Source of the DNA: Methanomicrobiales archaeon
Lineage (GTDB): Archaea > Halobacteriota > Syntropharchaeia > Alkanophagales > Methanospirareceae
Direction: 5' to 3'
DNA length: 16,948 bases
Assembly (NCBI GenBank): GCA_003160755.1
Contig: QEXZ01000003.1
Coordinates: 1 to 16,948, forward strand
Positions 1-6,004 of the stretch are shown piece by piece (within the stretch, counting starts at the first letter, position 1; every line of letters starts with the position of its first letter). The position numbers and the translations under genes were made by a program. The notes under the pieces were generated by a model. The model did not search any database. It was not told the DNA's origin and saw only the letters and a list, made by a program, of their open reading frames with translations.

Positions 1-241
1 CATATTCGTGATTAACCACGCCGACTATTACTTCTCCTTTTTCGCCAACCGAAAGGCTTGTAGGATAGTCTGCTGCTTTTCCGCTTGGACCAAGGATGTA
101 GAACTCAGTGAATTCTTCTCCTTTCTTGGGTGCTGTGATTACGTAGATTGTTAGCGCAGATGCTGCAGTAATAGAAATAATTAGCAACACAGTCAAGATT
201 TTATCAAGCACTTTTGTGTTAAATATTATCCTTCTTCCCAT
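1..241 (-). CDS. DUF1616 domain protein, N-terminal part (runs off window)
   Basis: I translated this reading frame from the sequence; it starts at the minus-strand ATG at 239-241 and continues past the left edge, so only about 80 residues are visible. The protein begins with a short basic stretch (MGRRIIFNTK), then one hydrophobic segment at about residues 14-33, then an exposed segment containing FTEFYILGPSGKAADYP and, further on, GEVIVGVVNHEY. These phrases are typical of the archaeal DUF1616 family, a membrane-anchored family of unknown function often found beside surface-glycan genes. That setting fits here, because a large glycan locus begins 1.8 kb away. No Shine-Dalgarno is visible, but a TATA-like run lies about 30 bases upstream, so the message may be leaderless. 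The C-terminal end and total length cannot be judged. Confidence 0.75.
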   Translation of the reverse strand, partial: MGRRIIFNTKVLDKILTVLLIISITAASALTIYVITAPKKGEEFTEFYILGPSGKAADYPTSLSVGEKGEVIVGVVNHEY

Positions 242-257
242 AGGTTTATTAACATCT

Positions 258-281
258 GCAGGATATATCATATATATTGAA
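258..281. promoter_or_regulatory. Divergent AT-rich TATA-like promoter region
   Basis: The near-palindromic run ATATATCATATATAT at about 263-277 lies roughly 30 bases upstream of the DUF1616 start on the minus strand and 25 bases upstream of the small reading frame at 299 on the plus strand. An archaeal TATA box about 26 bases before a transcription start would give a leaderless DUF1616 message. The assignment rests on position and base composition only. Confidence 0.35.
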
Positions 282-298
282 TTAAAGAAGAGGAAGAG

Positions 299-435
299 AT
301 GAAAAAGGAATACAGTGTCAATTTCTATTTCAATCTGTTATCACGAGATTTTTCTTATGAATACAAAGAGATACAAAATGACTTATAGAAGATGCGGAAA
401 AGTTGTATGAGGAAGCGGAAAAGGAGTTTTTAAAA
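299..435 (+). pseudogene. Frameshifted remnant of an unknown small gene
   Basis: An ATG at 299 follows a purine-rich ribosome site (GAGGAAGAG) and opens 29 codons (MKKEYSVNFYFNLLSRDFSY, then EYKEIQNDL) that end at TAG 386-388. In the +2 frame the sense continues without pause as IEDAEKLYEEAEKEFLKIVG, a charged helical sequence. The two halves join naturally if a single base has been lost near 383-385. After about 435 this frame is only the antisense of the protease gene. I read it as a decayed gene whose 3' part was replaced or cut off by the convergent protease gene. I do not recognise the family; the evidence is the matched style of the two halves and the good ribosome site. Confidence 0.35.
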
Positions 436-1209
436 ATAGTAGGGTGCAATCAAGAACAAAATGATGTTTATAATACCGTGAGAAATGCTTATTACGTAGA
501 TCGAGCCTGTTTTTTCCCGCACTATTGAGAACACAAACCCAGCAGAAAAAGCAAGCACGCAATCCAAATGCCACGGGGATAGGTTTCCAACGTGAAGCAC
601 ACCGAAAATTGTAGATACAAAAAGAATCCCCCACCATTTGCTCATCAAGTTTATTGCGTTATATTGGATCAAGCCTCTGAATGCAAGCTCCTCTAAGAAA
701 CCCGTGCATACAATGAAAATTAGCGATGCTGTGATTAAATTCACAGCTCCTGACTCTAATCCTGGAAAAGGAGCGGGCTTCAAAATTTGATATTCTATTA
801 TTCCAAAGGGTATAGCGAGGAGAATCACGCCCACGCCAATCGGCAGGTGTTTCAACTTTGGTAAGTAAAGCCCAATATCTTTTGGTCGGAGTGCTTGCAA
901 CCACATGCAGGTAAAGATTGCAATGAATATAGGAATAGAAATGAGCAAGAACCCGGAAATCTTGCTGAAGTGAATAAACGGCATAGACAGGCTCAGTATT
1001 CGGATAAGCGGGGCGAGAATAAGAGCCAAAAGAAATGTAGATAACTTTTTATCCTTATCTGATTCCATTCCGGAATGTAAAAGCAGTGCGAACAGGATGA
1101 CAGCATGTGATGCAATACCTGCTTTTGGATTGTAAATCGTCACCAGCTCCGCGCATGTTACGAGAAGCAAGTAAGCTGCGCAGATGACGGATAGTTTTCT
1201 TCGTTGCAT
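430..1209 (-). CDS. CPBP/CAAX-type intramembrane metalloprotease
   Basis: This 259-residue polytopic membrane protein has about seven hydrophobic segments. It carries the Abi/CPBP (CAAX prenyl protease 2-like) signature: EELAFRG at residues 173-179 (E173, E174, R178), FGVLHVG around 202-208 (H206) and SHGIINI around 243-249 (H244). In the family these residues form a membrane-buried glutamate/histidine active site. Members process prenylated or other membrane proteins, or act in peptide immunity; the substrate here is unknown. The ATG at 1209 has no Shine-Dalgarno, but a TATA-like run lies about 26-36 bases upstream, suggesting a leaderless transcript. It is divergent from the glycan locus and not obviously part of it. 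The last codons overlap the remnant at 299-435 on the opposite strand. Confidence 0.88.
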   Translation of the reverse strand: MQRRKLSVICAAYLLLVTCAELVTIYNPKAGIASHAVILFALLLHSGMESDKDKKLSTFLLALILAPLIRILSLSMPFIHFSKISGFLLISIPIFIAIFTCMWLQALRPKDIGLYLPKLKHLPIGVGVILLAIPFGIIEYQILKPAPFPGLESGAVNLITASLIFIVCTGFLEELAFRGLIQYNAINLMSKWWGILFVSTIFGVLHVGNLSPWHLDCVLAFSAGFVFSIVREKTGSIYVISISHGIINIILFLIAPYYF

Positions 1210-1232
1210 TTATGCTTTTATAAGATACCAGG

Positions 1233-1249
1233 GGGTATAAAAAATAAAA
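1233..1249 (-). promoter_or_regulatory. Possible TATA box for the CPBP protease gene
   Basis: The minus strand reads CTTTTATTTTTTATACC here, about 26-36 bases before the protease ATG. This spacing suits an archaeal TATA box on a leaderless message, and no ribosome site is visible before the ATG. Confidence 0.3.
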
Positions 1250-1266
1250 GTAAAAAAGTTGTGTGA

Positions 1267-1422
1267 AAATCTGCGCCTACACCTTCTCCTTTACCAATCC
1301 CCTCACCGGCACCAGCACCAGAAGAGCCATTGAAAACAACAATCCTAATATTGAGCGTATTGGTGATAATAGCTGTTATAATGGGGTCTTATTTCGCTAT
1401 GAGGCTAATGAGAAGGAAATAA
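1267..1422 (+). pseudogene. Orphan C-terminal membrane-anchor tail of a surface protein
   Basis: Directly after a TGA at 1264-1266, an open stretch with no start codon encodes a proline-rich spacer (APTPSPLPIPSPAPAP), an acidic EEP, a hydrophobic helix of about 22 residues (from TTILILSVLVIIAV to SYFAM) and a basic end (RLMRRK) before TAA 1420-1422. This layout of Pro/Ser/Thr spacer, single transmembrane helix and basic cytoplasmic tail is the usual C-terminal anchor of archaeal exported or S-layer-like proteins. There is no N-terminal portion, so this is the 3' stub of a deleted gene. The overlapping frame from 1263 to 1466 gives a 67-residue product with no recognisable features, and I treat it as a shadow. 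Confidence 0.6.
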
Positions 1423-1449
1423 GCGTATATAACGGTACAATGTACAATG

Positions 1450-1545
1450 ATGAAAACAGCATTTAGTTATGCGGATTTGCAAAGGTATTGGCGTAAGGGC
1501 TTGAGAAACGGCAACTTGCGGTGTTGGAAAAACAGTTGCCCATGA
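1450..1545 (+). pseudogene. Truncated N-terminus of a small RYWRKGLRNG-type protein
   Basis: An ATG at 1450 opens 31 codons beginning MKTAFSYADLQRYWRKGLRNG and ending in the unrelated-looking CWKNSCP before TGA 1543-1545. I associate the tryptophan/arginine-rich start with small archaeal proteins of unknown function that normally continue well beyond this length; that recall is not a search result. After codon 24 or so the sequence passes into the winged-helix remnant in another frame, which suggests a deletion junction near 1515-1525. A TATA-like CGTATATAAC lies about 25 bases upstream. Confidence 0.35.
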
Positions 1546-1675
1546 AGAGCTAGCTGATATGGTAGATAAAGAACTTATCGAGATGGTGGGTAAGGGGAGA
1601 GGAGTCCACTATATTTTGCGGATGAAACGGACAATTAGCGGACAATTAGCGGACAATTGGCGGATGATTAGATGA
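1505..1675 (+). pseudogene. C-terminal winged-helix remnant of a regulator-like protein
   Basis: The frame following TGA 1502-1504 has no plausible start but reads GKTVAHEELADMVDKELIEM and then VGKGRGVHYILRMK. This is the recognition helix and wing of a winged-helix domain, as seen at the C-terminus of RecG-like/AlbA and Fic-associated regulators (the K-G-R-G-x-x-Y wing is visible). The frame ends at TGA 1673-1675, across a triple 11-base repeat. The N-terminal part of the parent protein is missing, so this is a 3' remnant. The parent family cannot be fixed from so short a piece. Confidence 0.45.
1628..1660 (+). repeat. Three tandem copies of an 11-base unit
   Basis: CGGACAATTAG occurs at 1628-1638 and 1639-1649, and a one-base variant, CGGACAATTGG, at 1650-1660, followed by CGG. 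The unit length is not a multiple of three, so each copy is read in a different phase in the winged-helix remnant. This points to replication slippage in a stretch no longer under protein-level selection, or to a small binding site. Confidence 0.85.
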
Positions 1676-1706
1676 TGTATAAAGAACATAGCATTGGGGT
1701 GGTAAC

Positions 1707-1916
1707 ATGACAGAGGTATCGGTTGTGATCCCGACAAAGAACGAAGGGAAATCCATCGGGGAGTGCATAGAGAAGATACAGAAGGTGTTCAACGAGCACC
1801 ATATTGACGGCGAAATCCTCGTGGCAGACAATTCGACAGATAACACACCGAAAATAGCGAAGAGCATGAGAGCAAAAGTAATTGTGCAGGATGAACATGG
1901 CTATGGGAATTTTTAA
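1707..1916 (+). pseudogene. Truncated GT2 glycosyltransferase N-terminus
   Basis: The 69 codons start at ATG 1707, preceded by GGGGTGGTAAC as a ribosome site. They encode the beginning of a GT2 (GT-A fold) enzyme: VSVVIPTKNEGKSIGECI, then GEILVADNSTDNTPKIAKS and VIVQDEHGYGN. The first nucleotide-binding strand and the DNSTDNT aspartates are present. The frame stops right after GYGN, where the family normally continues for over 200 residues with the DxD metal site and acceptor region. Without them the product cannot be catalytic. It lies 140 bases upstream of an intact GT2 but does not match that gene closely, so it is a different family member rather than a duplicated 5' end. Confidence 0.8.
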
Positions 1917-2010
1917 TTTTAACAGAGCAAATAAGTCAACTATAAGCGACAGGGTTGAGATTGAGCTGTTGATGGGCATGGGCTTAAAGATGAATGGAAC
2001 AGATATATAG
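1903..2010 (+). pseudogene. Possible C-terminal remnant fused behind the broken GT2
   Basis: In the frame shifted by one base from the broken GT2, an open stretch reads MGIFNFNRANKSTISDRVEI and ends ELLMGMGLKMNGTDI at TAG 2008-2010. The compact charged and hydrophobic pattern looks like the end of a real protein, and it begins exactly where the GT2 sense is lost. I therefore suspect a deletion that joined two genes out of frame. The family is not recognised, and the 35 codons could be chance. Confidence 0.25.
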
Positions 2011-2026
2011 GTATATCAAATATACA
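2001..2026 (+). promoter_or_regulatory. Candidate TATA region for the glycan operon
   Basis: AGATATATAGGTATATCAAA lies about 40-55 bases before the GT2 start at 2057. A start site about 26 bases downstream would leave a leader of roughly 20-25 bases that includes the GAGAGGAG ribosome site at 2045-2052. It is the only AT-rich box of this kind immediately before the long codirectional gene run. Confidence 0.3.
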
Positions 2027-2056
2027 AGTTCATGTTGTTTTTACGAGAGGAGTGAT

Positions 2057-2953
2057 ATGATGAGTAGAAGGATGAAAACACTTGCCGCGATTCCATGTTA
2101 TAATGAAAGAGTACCAATCGGGTCAGTCGTATTAATAGCCCGGAAACACGTTGATGAGGTCCTGGTGGTAGATGACGGGTCTACCGATGATACCGCAGAA
2201 GTGGCAACGGAGGCAGGTGCTGTGGTCGTTTCGCATGAGGAGAATAACGGTAAGGGCGCGGCTATAAAGACGGTGCTGAAATATGCGACAGAGGGTGAAT
2301 TCGATGCTCTTGTTTTGCTGGATGGTGATGGTCAGCACGATCCAAATCAGATACCGCTGCTAATACAACTGCTTCAAGATGATACTGCGGATGTAGTTAT
2401 TGGATTCAGGAATCTCAACCAAATGCCGCGTTACCGAAGACTTGGAAGGGTAGTGCTGGATATTACCACGGCTGCGGGAAGATTGACAAGAGACTCGCAG
2501 TCTGGCTTCAGAGCATTGAATCGAAAAGCTGTAGAGGCATTGCCGAGAGAAAATCTGAAATCAGAAGGATTTTCAATTGAATCCGAGATGATCATGGCTG
2601 CGCGAGATCAGAAACTGCGGATCAATGACGTGCCAATTCACTGCAATTACGGTAACGGCAAGACTTCGACGAAAGATCCCATCTCACATGGATTTGGTGT
2701 GCTCAATTATATTCTTGGGTTGATAACCGAGAAACGACCGCTGTTATTCATCGGGCTACCGGGATTTGTGTTCACTTTGATCGGTTTCTATTTCGGCTTG
2801 ATGCTCTTGCGGCAATACAACCAACCCGGCTATTTCTCCATGCCGTTTACGATGCTTGCGGGGTTCTTTATTGTTGTGGGTATCTTAGGAGTGTTTATCG
2901 GGCTGGTGTTGAATGTCATTTCGAGGTTGATCAGTAGGAAGGGGGATAAATGA
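2057..2953 (+). CDS. GT2 polyprenyl/dolichyl-phosphate glycosyltransferase
   Basis: This protein of about 298 residues has a GT-A domain followed by two C-terminal membrane helices. Motifs in order: AAIPCYNE (start of the fold), VVDDGSTDDT (nucleotide binding), NNGKGAAIK, LLDGDGQHDP (metal-binding DxD region) and DSQSGFRAL (acceptor region). The helices are LLFIGLPGFVFTLIGFYFGL and one around FTMLAGFFIVVGILGVFIGL. This layout is that of dolichyl-phosphate mannose/glucose synthases and of AglJ-like enzymes, which load the first sugar onto a polyprenyl phosphate at the cytoplasmic membrane face. The frame is open from 1994, but the first 21 residues (Cys/Tyr-rich) look unlike the family. GAGAGGAG at 2045-2052 supports the ATG at 2057 or 2060. 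The stop overlaps the epimerase start by four bases, implying coupled translation. The donor sugar cannot be read from sequence. Confidence 0.9.
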   Translation: MMSRRMKTLAAIPCYNERVPIGSVVLIARKHVDEVLVVDDGSTDDTAEVATEAGAVVVSHEENNGKGAAIKTVLKYATEGEFDALVLLDGDGQHDPNQIPLLIQLLQDDTADVVIGFRNLNQMPRYRRLGRVVLDITTAAGRLTRDSQSGFRALNRKAVEALPRENLKSEGFSIESEMIMAARDQKLRINDVPIHCNYGNGKTSTKDPISHGFGVLNYILGLITEKRPLLFIGLPGFVFTLIGFYFGLMLLRQYNQPGYFSMPFTMLAGFFIVVGILGVFIGLVLNVISRLISRKGDK

Positions 2954-4029
2954 AGATTTGCATCATTTTAGGGACACGACCGGAAATTATTAAGATGTCG
3001 CCTGTTATTAGAGCGTGTGAAAAACAAGGGTTAGATTATTTCATTCTCCACACTGGTCAGCATTATTCGTACACCATGGACCGCGTCTTCTTTGAACAGC
3101 TCGAATTGCCGGAGGCAAAGTACAATTTAGATGTCGGCTCTGGTAAACACGGCGAGCAGACGGGGAAGATCCTCAGCGGAGTGGAGCCGGTGTTACAGAA
3201 AGAACGGCCAGATGCTGTTTTGGTTGAAGGAGATACGAACACAGTTTTAGCTGGTGCTTTGGCCGCAACGAAGCTCCATATAGATGTAGGCCACGTAGAA
3301 GCAGGTCTAAGAAGTTATGATAGACGAATGCCCGAGGAGATAAATAGAGTTTTGACTGATCACTGCTCTGATTACCTTTTTGCACCCACGGAAACCGCGA
3401 GGAGAATCTTACTTGGTGAAGGAATCCCTGATACAAAGATTTTTGTCACCGGAAACACGATCGTGGATGCCGTTTTCCAAAATTTAGAAATCGCAAAAGA
3501 TAGAAACAACGCACTTAATGACCTGCATCTTGAACCCAAAAATTATTTTTTAGTTACAGCGCACCGACAGGAGAATGTTGATGTTAAAGAGCGGTTTAAA
3601 GGAATTATCAGCGGTTTAGAACTTGTTTCAGACGAATTTGGTTTACCGGTGATTTATCCGATTCATCCCAGGGCAAGGAAGATGATGAATCATTTTGGGT
3701 TAAAAGCGAACGGCATAGAATTTATTGAACCAGTTGATTATCTTTCTTTTCTCCAATTGGAATCAAAAGCTAAATTGGTTTTAACAGATTCAGGTGGTGT
3801 TCAAGAGGAAACATGCATCTTAGGGGTGCCATGTGTTACTTTAAGGGATAATACGGAAAGACCAGAGACATTGGAGGTTGGCTCGAACATGCTGGTAGGA
3901 ACAGAGCCAGAGAAGATATTTGAAGGTGTCAAGCTAATGCTTGAGAGAGAAAACAACTGGGAAAATCCATTTGGAGACGGAAAAGCAGGGAAAAGAATTG
4001 TTGAGATAGTGGGTGAAATAAGAGGATGA
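2950..4029 (+). CDS. wecB: UDP-N-acetylhexosamine 2-epimerase (non-hydrolysing)
   Basis: At 359 residues this is the normal length for WecB/MnaA/WbpI enzymes, which invert C2 of UDP-GlcNAc or UDP-GlcNAc3NAcA by elimination and re-addition of UDP. Visible motifs are GTRPEIIKMSPVI (8-20), TGQHYS (35-40), VEGDTNT with D95 (92-98), GHVEAGLRSYDRRMPEEINR (114-133, with catalytic-region E117 and E130), AHRQEN (204-209, H205) and TDSGGVQEE (279-287, UDP binding). The short SYDRRMPEE segment resembles WbpI/WlbD and archaeal forms more than bacterial MnaA, which has a longer PFPEE version. With a WbpE/WbpD-like pair downstream, the substrate may be the diacetamido-uronic acid rather than UDP-GlcNAc; this is an inference. 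It is translationally coupled to the GT2. Confidence 0.93.
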   Translation: MKICIILGTRPEIIKMSPVIRACEKQGLDYFILHTGQHYSYTMDRVFFEQLELPEAKYNLDVGSGKHGEQTGKILSGVEPVLQKERPDAVLVEGDTNTVLAGALAATKLHIDVGHVEAGLRSYDRRMPEEINRVLTDHCSDYLFAPTETARRILLGEGIPDTKIFVTGNTIVDAVFQNLEIAKDRNNALNDLHLEPKNYFLVTAHRQENVDVKERFKGIISGLELVSDEFGLPVIYPIHPRARKMMNHFGLKANGIEFIEPVDYLSFLQLESKAKLVLTDSGGVQEETCILGVPCVTLRDNTERPETLEVGSNMLVGTEPEKIFEGVKLMLERENNWENPFGDGKAGKRIVEIVGEIRG

Positions 4030-4032
4030 TAT

Positions 4033-4338
4033 ATGTTAGAAATTGTGGTTCATGAGATAAGAGGAAAATGCGTGGTGCACAAGATCGGAGACAAAATTAT
4101 TATCGATGGTCCGAGAATAGTTGTGGAGAGAACAGACGCTTTGTGCATTCATGCATTGCCTACGCTACTTCATTACGCCCTGATATTAGAGCATAAGTGG
4201 TGTCCTGTGGAGCTTGGATTAACAACGCCAAAAGATACAGGACATGCATATATGCAGTGTGTGGACCCTGGAGAACCATATACCGAAGGAGGAACGGTGA
4301 TATTCAAATGCAGGAGAACTAGTCAGAAGGAGCTATGA
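4033..4338 (+). CDS. TIGR04076 family protein of unknown function
   Basis: The 101-residue protein matches the pattern of the archaeal/bacterial TIGR04076 family: EIRGKCVVHKIGDKIIIDGP near the start, CIHALPTLLHY in the middle, and YMQCVDPGEPYTEGGTVIF near the end. The conserved cysteines (13, 38, 57 and 76 by my count) and the GGTVIF strand suggest a small compact beta-rich domain. No signal peptide or membrane helix is seen. Family function is not established. Here it starts three bases after the epimerase stop, and its own stop overlaps the following GT4 start (ATGA), so it is co-translated with sugar enzymes. The 23 or so residues after the core lack features. Confidence 0.8.
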   Translation: MLEIVVHEIRGKCVVHKIGDKIIIDGPRIVVERTDALCIHALPTLLHYALILEHKWCPVELGLTTPKDTGHAYMQCVDPGEPYTEGGTVIFKCRRTSQKEL

Positions 4339-5522
4339 GAATCCTGATAACCTCTATTGTTGATTTGAAGAAATCACAGCATAACAGACCTCATCAATTT
4401 GTAAAATATTTATCCAAAAAACACGAGGTTACGGTATTGAGCATAAACGACTGGTGGAAAGGAGGGCAGGACAATCTCGAAGCATACAGCAGCGAATTCG
4501 ATGATGATTTCAAAAGAATTGATTATTATTATTTGACTGATAAAAAGGTCAGTCCTATCTTACAAGAATTGCTTTTCAGACGAAAAGTCAAAGAACTTTT
4601 GAAAGAAGAAGATTTTGACGTCCATCTAAACTACAGCACTTTAATATCAGGATACGTGGCTGCCAAAAGGGTAAAAACTGTTTATGACCTGGCAGATGAT
4701 TTAGGTGCGATGATAAAAGAATCAACACAGATTCCTCGGTTGATGAGACCTTTTGGTGGGATTTTGGGAGATTTAATGGTAAGAAGGAATATCGAAAAAG
4801 CAGAAAAAGTGACGGTAACAACAGATATGCTGAAAATAGCGTATAGCATTCCCGATGGTAAATGTGAGGTAATATCGAATGGCGTTGATACGAATCTTTT
4901 TAGAAATTACGGGAATGCAAAAGAAGAACTTGGACTCGATGGTTTCATCATTGGTTATGTTGGCGTATTAAGAGAATGGGTTGATTTAGAGCCGGTTTTT
5001 GGGGCTTTAAAAGATTTAGATGTGGAAATAAAGATGGTAGTAGTAGGAAAAGAGGGGGGATTTAATGAAAATGTAAGATTGGCTAAAAAGTGTGGAGTAT
5101 CCGATAGGGTAACTTTTACGGGAATGGTTCCTTATTCTCAGGTGCCAAAATATATCTCTGCAATAGATGTCTGCCTTATACCTTTTAAAAAAAGTCAAAT
5201 ATCAGAAAGTGCCCTTCCTTTGAAGTTATTTGAATACATGGCATGTGGAAAGCCAGCGATTTCAACTGAATTACCGGGAATTAAAAATGTTGCCGGTGAA
5301 AAAGTGATGTATGCCACAAATGAAAAGGAATATAAAGAGAGAATAGCGGAATTGTATAAGAATGAAGAGTTAAGGCATGAGATGGGGAAAAGTGGAAGAG
5401 AGTTCGTTGCGGAGAATTACGATTGGGAGAAGATTGTGGAGAGGATGGAGAGGACATTGCTTACTGTAGGAGAGCCACATTGGGATAGCGTAACAGAGGT
5501 ATTTATAAAAGAGAAAATATAA
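4335..5522 (+). CDS. GT4 family glycosyltransferase
   Basis: This 395-residue retaining glycosyltransferase has the GT-B fold. The N-terminal acceptor domain begins MRILITSIVDLKKSQHNRPH, followed by a linker at about residue 170 (VISNGVDTNLF). The C-terminal donor domain carries IIGYVGVLREW, VTFTGMVPYSQVPKYI and the nucleotide-sugar loop LPLKLFEYMACGKPAISTELPG at about 290-312. The usual E-x7-E pair is present only in the weaker K-LFE form. It starts inside the stop of the TIGR04076 gene with the ribosome site AAGGAG. No membrane segment is evident, so it probably acts on a lipid-linked acceptor at the inner membrane face. Sugar specificity is unknown. Confidence 0.92.
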   Translation: MRILITSIVDLKKSQHNRPHQFVKYLSKKHEVTVLSINDWWKGGQDNLEAYSSEFDDDFKRIDYYYLTDKKVSPILQELLFRRKVKELLKEEDFDVHLNYSTLISGYVAAKRVKTVYDLADDLGAMIKESTQIPRLMRPFGGILGDLMVRRNIEKAEKVTVTTDMLKIAYSIPDGKCEVISNGVDTNLFRNYGNAKEELGLDGFIIGYVGVLREWVDLEPVFGALKDLDVEIKMVVVGKEGGFNENVRLAKKCGVSDRVTFTGMVPYSQVPKYISAIDVCLIPFKKSQISESALPLKLFEYMACGKPAISTELPGIKNVAGEKVMYATNEKEYKERIAELYKNEELRHEMGKSGREFVAENYDWEKIVERMERTLLTVGEPHWDSVTEVFIKEKI

Positions 5523-5543
5523 TAAACCGTAAGGTGAAGGCAC

Positions 5544-5780
5544 ATGGGAATCAAGCCAATAGAGTTGAAGTTTACAATTCTCATTGAGAGGAATGATGAG
5601 GGAGGTTATACCGTTACAGTGCCTTCTCTTCCTGGGTGCATCACTCAAGGAGATGCGTGGGAGGAAGCTGACGCTAATGCAAGAGAGGCTATTGCAGGGT
5701 ATATCGAGGCGTTAAGAGCTCTTGGAAAGCCAATTCCTCTGGTGGTTCCGGTCGAGGTTGCGGCTGAGGCCGTCTTATGA
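5544..5780 (+). CDS. hicB: HicB-like antitoxin (short form)
   Basis: This 78-residue protein has the HicB partial RNase H-like fold: FTILIERNDEGGYTVTVPSL, then PGCITQGDAWEEADANAREA and AIAGYIEALRALGKP. HicB neutralises HicA by covering its active site. The C-terminal DNA-binding domain (ribbon-helix-helix or helix-turn-helix) found in many HicB proteins is absent, so it probably cannot autoregulate in the usual way and would follow operon transcription. It starts 21 bases after the GT4 gene, with AAGGTGAAG as ribosome site. Its stop overlaps the hicA start (ATGA at 5777-5780), giving antitoxin-first order and coupled translation. Confidence 0.88.
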   Translation: MGIKPIELKFTILIERNDEGGYTVTVPSLPGCITQGDAWEEADANAREAIAGYIEALRALGKPIPLVVPVEVAAEAVL

Positions 5781-6004
5781 AACTTCCAAGAGTTACACAG
5801 GGGGATAAAGTTGCGAAAGCACTGAGGAGAGCGGGATTTGTGGAGATAAGGATGATAGGTATCCACTGTTATTTATACCATGAACAAAAGGATAGACTGG
5901 TAACTGTTCCAGTCCATGCAGGAAAAATTATCGCTTTGAAAACGTTGAAGTCCATTTTAAAACAGGCTGAGAGGAGTATCGAGGAGTTTAAGGAGCTTCT
6001 ATGA
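5777..6004 (+). CDS. hicA: HicA-like mRNA interferase toxin
   Basis: At 75 residues this is typical of HicA, a double-stranded-RNA-binding-fold ribonuclease that cleaves mRNA. It reads MKLPRVTQGDKVAKALRRAG, FVEIRMIGIHCYLYH, VTVPVHAGK and LKSILKQAERSIEEF, matching the family along its whole length. The catalytic histidine is present (H30), but the usual G-S-H context is G-I-H here. The second conserved histidine motif, VPVH, is intact. The start overlaps hicB and the stop overlaps the radical SAM start (ATGA at 6001-6004), so the pair sits seamlessly inside the glycan operon. It is probably active; the Ser-to-Ile change next to the histidine is the only oddity. Confidence 0.9.
   Translation: MKLPRVTQGDKVAKALRRAGFVEIRMIGIHCYLYHEQKDRLVTVPVHAGKIIALKTLKSILKQAERSIEEFKELL

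Noticed and set aside
383..904. 84- and 81-residue minus-strand frames inside the protease region
   Set aside because: They overlap the CPBP protease gene in other frames; only the 259-residue frame shows membrane helices and the EExxxR and histidine motifs.
1263..1466. 67-residue plus-strand reading frame
   Set aside because: It is out of frame with the proline-rich/transmembrane anchor tail, which has clear protein-like composition; this product has none, and its GTG lacks a ribosome site.
1628..1660. Possible CRISPR array
   Set aside because: Repeats are only 11 bases, directly adjacent with no spacers, and no cas genes are nearby.
1210..2056. Insertion sequence or transposase as the cause of the broken genes
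   Set aside because: No transposase sequence, terminal inverted repeats or target duplications were seen; deletions between genes explain the fragments better.
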